A DNA stretch of 64,000 bases, taken from Halosimplex amylolyticum (GTDB lineage: Archaea; Halobacteriota; Halobacteria; Halobacteriales; Haloarculaceae). Each line of letters opens with the position of its first letter. Position 1 is the stretch's first letter. A program made the position numbers and the translations under genes. Under the pieces are notes generated by a model, which saw nothing but the letters and a program-made list of their open reading frames with translations, did no database searches and had not been told where the DNA came from. Positions 59,346 through 64,000 of the stretch are shown piece by piece. The DNA lies in contig NZ_JBLKNW010000004.1 in NCBI RefSeq assembly GCF_051414035.1, positions 124,001 through 188,000 on the forward strand, read 5' to 3'.

Positions 59346-60066
59346 CCAGAGCGGTCCGCTGCGAGACGTACGCGACCGCGCCCGCGGGCCGGGCAAGACC
59401 GTCACGACGTTCGGCCCCGACCCCTACGCCGACCTGAAACCGGTCCTCGCGCAGTTCGACGTCGGGCTGGATCACGAATTCCTCCCGATACCCGAGTCCG
59501 AAGGGTACCTCACCGTCAGCGTCGAGGGTCGGACGCTGGGGTCGATCTCCGCGGCCGCGTTCGGCGAACTGCGCGACCCGGACACCGAGCTGCCGTGGGA
59601 CGCGGCGACGCGCGAGTCGGCGTATCGCGACCTCGTCCAGTTGCTCGCGGGCACGACCTTCGTGATGGACGACAGGCGCCACCTGCTCGCGACGGCCCGC
59701 GAAATCGAGGACCGCGCGCTGCGGCGGGGGCACGGCCGCCTCTACGCCTCGTTCCAGTCGCTATCGGCGTTCCGGGCGCAGGTCCCCGTCTACGAGCGCC
59801 TGGTCGGCCGGACCGACCTGCGCGCGTTCGTGTACGGGGCGCCGGACTGGGAACCCCCGGACGTCGAGCACGTGACCGTGCGACTCGACGACGCGGACGA
59901 CCTCGTCGCCTTCTGGGTGGTCGCGTTCGACGGCGCGGGCGACGACGACGCGAAGTGCGCGATGATCGCGGAGGAGACGGCCCCGGACGAGTACACGGGC
60001 GTCCTCACGTACGACCCGGAGGTCGTCGACGACCTGACCGCGTATCTCGACGCCGTCGCGGCGTAG
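59335..60066 (+). CDS. DICT sensory domain protein
   Basis: A 243-residue protein. The region from about 75 to 225 has the DICT pattern, with ESAYRDLVQLLAGTTFVMDDRRHL, a QSLSAFRAQVPVYERLV helix, then alternating strands (LRAFVYGAPDWEPP, DLVAFWVVAFDGAGDDDAKCAMIAEE). DICT domains are thought to be ligand- or light-sensing modules attached to signalling proteins. Here the domain is alone but overlaps a winged-HTH gene, suggesting a split sensor-regulator. Start ATG 59335 lies within the end of that gene. Confidence 0.82.
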   Translation: MTADQSGPLRDVRDRARGPGKTVTTFGPDPYADLKPVLAQFDVGLDHEFLPIPESEGYLTVSVEGRTLGSISAAAFGELRDPDTELPWDAATRESAYRDLVQLLAGTTFVMDDRRHLLATAREIEDRALRRGHGRLYASFQSLSAFRAQVPVYERLVGRTDLRAFVYGAPDWEPPDVEHVTVRLDDADDLVAFWVVAFDGAGDDDAKCAMIAEETAPDEYTGVLTYDPEVVDDLTAYLDAVAA

Positions 60067-60128
60067 CGGCCCGACCCGGCGTGTCGAGGAGCGCAACTGC
60101 TAAACACCTCCCATCCCTGCGATCGGGT

Positions 60129-61178
60129 ATGCAGCTGGCCGAGCCGCAGGATTTCGAGCGCGTCCTGTCGTCGATGTGCACCGAACCACACCCCGCGGCT
60201 CGGGAGGCGGCCGAGCGATTCCTGGCGACCAATCCCGGCGACCCCGGCACCTACGAGAGCGTCGCGGCCCTCGAAGAACGCGCGGTCGAACTCCTCGGGG
60301 AGGTTACCGGCCACCCCGACCCCGAGGGGTACGTCGCCAGCGGCGGCACGGAGGCCAACATCCAGGCGATCCGGATCGCCCGCAACCGCGCCGACACCGA
60401 CGACCCCAACGTCGTCGCGCCGACGAGCGCCCACTTCTCGTTCACGAAGGCGGCGGACCTGCTCGGCGTCGAGTACCGGACCGCCCCCACGACCGACCAC
60501 CGGGCGGACCCCGAGGCGATGGCGCGGCTCGTCGACGAGGACACCGTCTGCGTGGTGGCAGTCGCCGGCTCGACGGAGTACGGATACGTCGACCCCGTGC
60601 CCGAACTCGCGGATCTGGCCCACGAGGTCGACGCGCTCTGTCACGTCGACGCCGCCTGGGGCGGGTTCGTCCTGCCGTTCACCGACCACGAGTGGCACTT
60701 CGGCCACGCCGCCGTCGACACCATGACGATCGACCCGCACAAGATGGGTCAGGCCGCCATCCCCGCGGGCGGGCTGATGGTCCGCTCGCGCGAACTGCTC
60801 GACGAGCTCGCCATCCGGACGCCGTACCTCGAATCGACCTCGCAGGTGACGCTGACCGGCACCCGGAGCGGCGCGGGCGTCGCCAGCGCCGTCGCGGCGA
60901 TGGAGGCGCTCTGGCCGGAGGGGTACCGCGAGCAGTACCGCGCCTCGATGGACAACGCCGAGTGGCTGGCCGACCGCCTGGCCGCGCGGGGCCACGCCGT
61001 CGTCGAACCCGACCTGCCGCTGGTCGCCGCCGACCTGTCCGTGCCGATGACCGAAGAGCTGCGCTCGCGCGGCTGGCGCGTCGCCAAGACCGGCGCCGGC
61101 GAGATGCGCGTCGTCTGCATGCCCCACGTCACTCGGTCGATGCTCCGGTCGTTCGTCGCGGACCTCGACTGGTACTGA
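60129..61178 (+). CDS. mfnA: Tyrosine/aspartate decarboxylase, MfnA family
   Basis: A PLP enzyme of 349 residues. The PLP-binding lysine is Lys205 in DPHKMGQ, with ASGGTEANIQAI forming the phosphate-binding loop and HVDAAWGGF the Asp that contacts the pyridine ring. Methanogen MfnA makes tyramine. In haloarchaea and other archaea lacking PanD, the orthologue is believed to be an aspartate decarboxylase supplying beta-alanine for CoA. A pantoate kinase of the same pathway is at the left edge of the window. A TATA-like CTGCTAAACAC lies near 60097-60107. Confidence 0.92.
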   Translation: MQLAEPQDFERVLSSMCTEPHPAAREAAERFLATNPGDPGTYESVAALEERAVELLGEVTGHPDPEGYVASGGTEANIQAIRIARNRADTDDPNVVAPTSAHFSFTKAADLLGVEYRTAPTTDHRADPEAMARLVDEDTVCVVAVAGSTEYGYVDPVPELADLAHEVDALCHVDAAWGGFVLPFTDHEWHFGHAAVDTMTIDPHKMGQAAIPAGGLMVRSRELLDELAIRTPYLESTSQVTLTGTRSGAGVASAVAAMEALWPEGYREQYRASMDNAEWLADRLAARGHAVVEPDLPLVAADLSVPMTEELRSRGWRVAKTGAGEMRVVCMPHVTRSMLRSFVADLDWY

Positions 61179-61237
61179 CCGACCCGACTGCGTTCTCCAA
61201 CGACCCGGGAATACTGTCGCCCCCGTAGGACAAATAT

Positions 61238-61249
61238 GAAAGCTTACGA
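61238..61249 (+). promoter_or_regulatory. TATA-like element for the DedA-like gene
   Basis: GAAAGCTTACGA is centred about 29 bases before the GTG start at 61273, in a locally AT-rich stretch. Confidence 0.45.
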
Positions 61250-61272
61250 CAACCGCCGTGTAACCGCCGGTC

Positions 61273-61845
61273 GTGTTCCCGATCGAGGTCCCCGCACTCT
61301 TGCTCGGCGGCGCCTGTAGCGACCCGTCCGGAGGGGCGCTCGTCGGCGCTGTCTGCACCGCGACCGGCCCGGCCGGCCTCCTCGTCATCGCCGTCTACTC
61401 CTTTCTCATCACCTTCATCCTCCCGCTCCCCTCGGAGATCGTCCTCCCGCTCGCGAACCACCTCCGACTCGGGCTGCCGCTGTGGGCGAACCTCTCGATC
61501 GTCGTCTTCGTCGCCAGCGTCGGCAAAGCCGGCGGGAGCGTCTTCGCCTTCCACATCGGTCAGGAAGCCAAGGAGTCCGGCCCCGTGATTAGAGCGCTGC
61601 GGCGCTCCCGGTTCGACGTGATCGAGTGGTCACAGTCCAAGGTCGTCCAGCTCTCCAAGAAGTACGGCTACGCCGGACTCGCCCTCGCGCTGTCGGTGCC
61701 CGCCTTCCCCGACACCCTGTCGGTGTACGCCTTCTCCGTCCTCGAAGACGACTACCTCAAGTTCGCCGCCGCCACCTTCGTCGGCAGCATCGGCCGGTTT
61801 CTCGTCTGGATCCTCTTCTTCCGGGGCGCCGTCGCGAACCTGTGA
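61273..61845 (+). CDS. VTT/DedA-like membrane protein
   Basis: A 190-residue protein from GTG 61273 with four or five hydrophobic segments. The region ITFILPLPSEIVLPLAN near residue 48 corresponds to the re-entrant loop of SNARE-associated/DedA (VTT) proteins, and the second re-entrant half is GYAGLALALSVPAFPDTLSVYAF. DedA relatives are linked to lipid scrambling or undecaprenyl/isoprenoid-phosphate recycling and envelope homeostasis. The role in archaea is not established. Confidence 0.8.
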   Translation: MFPIEVPALLLGGACSDPSGGALVGAVCTATGPAGLLVIAVYSFLITFILPLPSEIVLPLANHLRLGLPLWANLSIVVFVASVGKAGGSVFAFHIGQEAKESGPVIRALRRSRFDVIEWSQSKVVQLSKKYGYAGLALALSVPAFPDTLSVYAFSVLEDDYLKFAAATFVGSIGRFLVWILFFRGAVANL

Positions 61846-61958
61846 GTCCGGTCGCGGCGTCGCGGCAGTCGGGACGACGGGATCACCGCGTTCGCCGGTC
61901 TCGACCGTGGGTTCCCGCGTCGGTGCGCTTACAAGGGGTCCGCGTCACCTTCGGGGTA

Positions 61959-62246
61959 ATGGAAGGGGTGCTCTGGTACGTGTTCGCCAGCACCCGGGGC
62001 GGCGAGAACCGGGCGCGGATTCTCCGGGCGATCGACGAGCGACCGCGCAACGCCAACCAGCTGGCCGAGGACCTCGATCTGGACTACACGACCGTCCGCC
62101 ACCACCTCGACGTGCTCGAAGACAACAACGTCGTCGACGCCAGCGGCGACGAGTACGGCGCCGTCTATCTGCCGACCGACCAGTGTCGGGCCAACTGGGA
62201 CACCGTCGAGGAGGTCCTGGCGACCGTTCTGGAGGACGACTCATGA
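61959..62246 (+). CDS. Small ArsR-like winged-HTH regulator
   Basis: A 95-residue single-domain regulator. The winged helix covers residues 12-75 (GENRARILRAIDERPRNANQLAEDLDLDYTTVRHHLDVLEDNNVV). The ATG at 61959 follows a TATA-like GCGCTTACAAGG near 61926 by about 29 bases. Its stop overlaps a small frame, and a three-helix membrane gene follows, so it may control that gene. This regulator/membrane protein pairing is frequent in haloarchaea. Confidence 0.85.
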   Translation: MEGVLWYVFASTRGGENRARILRAIDERPRNANQLAEDLDLDYTTVRHHLDVLEDNNVVDASGDEYGAVYLPTDQCRANWDTVEEVLATVLEDDS

Positions 62247-62383
62247 CCCACCGACCGACCACCGACAGACCGCTACCCGACCGACCGACAGTCGAGAGCC
62301 GACTGCCCACTGACCGCCCGAGTGTGGAGACAATTTGGACAGCCTATTTGACGGCCCGTCGCAAAGGGGGGAGTCGAGGATGA
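62243..62383 (+). CDS. Possible 46-residue linker ORF between wHTH and membrane genes
   Basis: ATG 62243 overlaps the stop of the wHTH gene as ATGA, and its own TGA (62381-62383) overlaps the ATG of the membrane gene at 62380, again as ATGA. The peptide begins MTHRPTTDRPLPDRPT with repeated TDRP/DRPT words and ends basic. The repeats derive from a ccgaccgac DNA tract. The double overlap is suggestive of coupling, but the sequence looks low-complexity. Confidence 0.35.
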   Translation: MTHRPTTDRPLPDRPTVESRLPTDRPSVETIWTAYLTARRKGGSRG

Positions 62384-62682
62384 GTCTCTGGTTCGAGGCC
62401 GCCCGCGGCGCGGTCGTCCTCAACGTCGTCTTACTGGCGGGACTGGCGACCGTGTGGGCGCGCAACTACCGCTCGCACGGCGCCAGGCACACCCTCGGCC
62501 TCCTCGTGTTCGCCTGCGTCCTCCTCGCCCAGAACCTGCTCGCGCTGTATCTCTACACCCTCCACCCGACCTTCCACAACTGGGTCTACTACTCCGCGCC
62601 CATCGCCCAGCGCGGCACGATGGCCATGAACGTCCTCGAACTCGTCGCCATCGCGTTTCTCGTCAAGATCACCCTGGAGTGA
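62380..62682 (+). CDS. Small three-helix membrane protein
   Basis: A 100-residue protein: a first helix (AVVLNVVLLAGLATVWA), a second (TLGLLVFACVLLAQNLLALYLYTLHP) and a third near the C-terminus (NVLELVAIAFLVKI). A histidine-containing loop (HPTFHNWVYY) links the last two. Such genes often follow small winged-HTH genes in haloarchaea. Function unknown. The ATG at 62380 is preceded by a purine-rich GGGGGGAG at 62366-62373. Confidence 0.78.
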   Translation: MSLWFEAARGAVVLNVVLLAGLATVWARNYRSHGARHTLGLLVFACVLLAQNLLALYLYTLHPTFHNWVYYSAPIAQRGTMAMNVLELVAIAFLVKITLE

Positions 62683-62760
62683 CGCCCGAAGTTGCGAAGT
62701 CCGTGTGCCGTCCGTTCCGCATACATTTCGACAGCGTCCGTGATAGTCCCTCTCTCGGCT

Positions 62761-62770
62761 ATCTTTATCG
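62761..62770 (+). promoter_or_regulatory. TATA box for the LiaF-like gene
   Basis: ATCTTTATCG is centred 27 bases before ATG 62793, so a leaderless transcript is expected. Confidence 0.6.
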
Positions 62771-62792
62771 TGTCACTGAACGAATCTGTAGT

Positions 62793-63470
62793 ATGGAATA
62801 CCGTCGCGTCACCTCACAGCTACTCGTCGGCGGGGTCGTCATGCTCCTCGGCTTCGTACTACTCGCTCGAACGACCGGCGTCTACGACACGGAGCGCCTG
62901 CTCGTCTACGTCCCGACGCTGTTCGTCCTGATCGGACTGTTCGCCATCGTCGCCAGCGGGTTCCGCAACGTCGTCGGTCCCCTCATGGTCGTGCTGGTCG
63001 CCGGGGGCTGGCAACTCGTCGCGCTCGACTACCTCGCGGCCGAGACCGTCTTCTCGCTGTGGCCGTTGTTGATCGTCCTCTTCGGCCTCTCGCTGGTCCT
63101 CGGCCAGTACCGCGCCCGCGCCGTCGCGCGCGAGTCGGACTTCCTGACCTCGGTCGCCGTGTTCGGCGGGCGTGCGGAACGGTCGACGTCCCAAACCTTC
63201 CACGGCGCGGACCTGACCGCGGCGTTCGGCGCCGTCGAACTCGACCTGCGCGACGCGGTCGTCGAGCACCCGCCGGGGACGGTCAACGCCAACGCCCTGT
63301 TCGGCGGCGTCGAGGTCATCGTGCCCCGGGACTGGAACGTCCGCGTCGACGTGTTGCCCCTGTTCGGCGCGGCCGAAGACGAACGTCCCCGCCGTGACAC
63401 GGAACACGACGAGGTCGACCTCGTCGTCACCGGTTTCGCCCTGTTCGGCGGCATCTCCGTCAACGACTGA
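62793..63470 (+). CDS. LiaF-like transmembrane envelope-stress protein
   Basis: A 225-residue protein. The N-terminal half holds four hydrophobic helices (LLVGGVVMLLGFVLLA, LVYVPTLFVLIGLFAIVA, and two more to about residue 106). The C-terminal half is a repetitive beta domain (VAVFGGRAERS, FHGADLTAAFGAVELDLR, VNANALFGGVEVIVPRDW, VTGFALFGGISV) characteristic of LiaF/YvqF proteins. In Bacillus, LiaF restrains an envelope-stress two-component system; in haloarchaea the partner is unknown. The start is supported by the TATA box at 62761. Confidence 0.85.
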   Translation: MEYRRVTSQLLVGGVVMLLGFVLLARTTGVYDTERLLVYVPTLFVLIGLFAIVASGFRNVVGPLMVVLVAGGWQLVALDYLAAETVFSLWPLLIVLFGLSLVLGQYRARAVARESDFLTSVAVFGGRAERSTSQTFHGADLTAAFGAVELDLRDAVVEHPPGTVNANALFGGVEVIVPRDWNVRVDVLPLFGAAEDERPRRDTEHDEVDLVVTGFALFGGISVND

Positions 63471-63531
63471 TCTCGCCGGCGGGCCGTTCGCCCCCCGGTC
63501 ACCCGGCACGGCGCGTCGACCGCTCACGACA

Positions 63532-63542
63532 AGCTTTTTGCC
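63532..63542 (+). promoter_or_regulatory. TATA-like element of the metG leader
   Basis: AGCTTTTTGCC is centred about 31 bases before ATG 63568, consistent with a transcript beginning at or just before the mini-ORF. Confidence 0.45.
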
Positions 63543-63567
63543 CGAAGCCCTCTCAGTCGGGAGTGAG

Positions 63568-63618
63568 ATGGGCATCCAGTCCACCCGTCGGATGCGTATG
63601 CGCACGCCGCTCTTCTAG
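63568..63618 (+). CDS. Possible Met-containing leader peptide before metG
   Basis: ATG 63568 encodes 16 residues (MGIQSTRRMRMRTPLF) and stops at TAG 63616-63618. Methionine is encoded at positions 1, 9 and 11. It lies at leaderless distance from a TATA-like element and about 230 bases before the methionyl-tRNA synthetase gene. Its codons 4-7 contain one arm of a hairpin described under findings. A sensing role for Met-tRNA is inference. Confidence 0.4.
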   Translation: MGIQSTRRMRMRTPLF

Positions 63619-63740
63619 CGCCGGGTGGACCCAACACACCGCACGGGCTCATACCCCACAGCCAGGTCGGCCGGCCTGGCCGGTGTGCGGCGGGGAACCC
63701 CGGTCGACGACCGTACCGCCGACGGACGAGTCCACCCAAT
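63577..63740 (+). promoter_or_regulatory. Highly structured 5' leader of metG with alternative hairpins
   Basis: GTCCACCCG (63579-63587) pairs with CGGGTGGAC (63622-63630), and the same central strand can pair instead with GTCCACCC (63730-63737). Inside the second pairing are further stems: CCGCAC 63639-63644 with GTGCGG 63685-63690, GCCAGG 63661-63666 with CCTGGC 63675-63680, and CGGTC 63701-63705 with GACCG 63709-63713. Either a regulatory leader or a separate structured RNA gene would fit. Confidence 0.5.
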
Positions 63741-63778
63741 CAACGATGACACGCAATCACCGCGTTAAAGAGCCGACT

Positions 63779-63784
63779 GGAGGT
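63779..63784 (+). promoter_or_regulatory. Shine-Dalgarno site of metG
   Basis: GGAGGT lies 10 bases before ATG 63795. A clear ribosome site implies that metG is translated from an mRNA with a leader, in agreement with the structured region upstream. Confidence 0.65.
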
Positions 63785-63794
63785 ATCGCATAGT

Positions 63795-64000
63795 ATGAGC
63801 CACGACGACTTTCCCACCGAGAACCCCGCGGTCGTGACCTGCGGGTTGCCCTACGCCAACGGCGACCTGCACATCGGCCACCTGCGGACGTACGTCGGCG
63901 GCGACGTGCTCTCGCGGGCCCTGCGAACGCTCGGCCAGGAGACGGCGTTCGTCTCCGGGTCGGACATGCACGGCACCCCCATCGCCGTCCAGGCCATCGA
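63795..64000 (+). CDS. metG: Methionyl-tRNA synthetase (5' part, cut by window)
   Basis: Charges tRNA-Met. The first 68 residues are visible: MSHDDFPTENPAVVTCGLPYANGDLHIGHL and on to SGSDMHGTPIAVQAI. They contain the class I HIGH motif (LHIGH) and the family-typical start of the connective segment (SGSDMHGTP). The ATG follows a good ribosome site. The remainder, including KMSKS and the anticodon domain, is outside the window. Confidence 0.95.
   Translation, partial: MSHDDFPTENPAVVTCGLPYANGDLHIGHLRTYVGGDVLSRALRTLGQETAFVSGSDMHGTPIAVQAI

Noticed and set aside
63601..63740. tRNA-Met gene with intron
   Set aside because: GGGCTCATACCCC looks like a tRNA-Met anticodon loop and GGGTGGAC/GTCCACCC like an acceptor stem. 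However, no T-loop (GGTTCGAATCC type) is present and position 8 is not T, so a tRNA is not supported.

Overview
The window is chromosomal DNA of an extremely halophilic archaeon (class Halobacteria). The GC content is high, nearly every deduced protein is strongly acidic, many genes have a TATA-like box about 27 bases before the start codon (leaderless transcripts), and the gene set is haloarchaeal: halorhodopsin, CetZ tubulin, GGGP synthase, archaeal pantoate kinase, MfnA-type decarboxylase, GatB, TrmB and cupredoxins. A Haloarcula-like relative is a guess; no rRNA or intact tRNA is present to decide it.

Layout. 1-5.4 kb: partial pantoate kinase, SHOCT membrane protein, UPF0175/PIN pair, halorhodopsin, an unknown protein and aspartyl-tRNA synthetase. 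5.4-9.9 kb: Lrp regulator, a TrkA-N protein with an APC transporter carrying USP domains, a 45-residue protein and GGGP synthase. 9.9-13.8 kb: an island-like stretch with a tRNA 3'-end-like piece, a histidine-rich oxidase/NnrS-like membrane protein, small membrane proteins, a DUF1059 protein and a Rieske protein. 13.8-23.2 kb: TopA, a CGCCAP membrane protein, MATE transporter, a Gln/Pro-rich disordered protein, an LLM oxidoreductase and GatB. 23.3-27.7 kb: three tandem paralogous lipoproteins. 27.8-32.9 kb: coiled-coil protein, SMC, ScpA. 33.3-35.5 kb: an HTH regulator and an AEC transporter.

35.6-46.1 kb is a coherent starch/cyclodextrin locus. A Tat-exported CGTase-like GH13 enzyme would act outside the cell. 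A binding protein, two permeases and an ATPase would import the products. A cyclomaltodextrinase/neopullulanase-like GH13 enzyme would cleave them in the cytoplasm, and a TrmB regulator is placed to control the set.

46.6-64 kb: CetZ, a 270-bp composite inverted repeat, PhzF protein, a PAP2/binding-protein pair, PEP synthase, an enolase-superfamily dehydratase with a DapA-like aldolase, a cupredoxin, SDR, a wHTH/DICT pair, MfnA (beta-alanine for CoA, complementing the pantoate kinase at the left edge), a DedA-like protein, wHTH, LiaF-like protein and the start of metG.

The observations most worth checking are the structured leader before metG, with a Met-containing leaderless mini-ORF and two mutually exclusive hairpins; the composite inverted repeat with two different but equally perfect inner stems; the Gln/Pro-rich protein; and the short upstream ORF coupled to the cyclomaltodextrinase gene.
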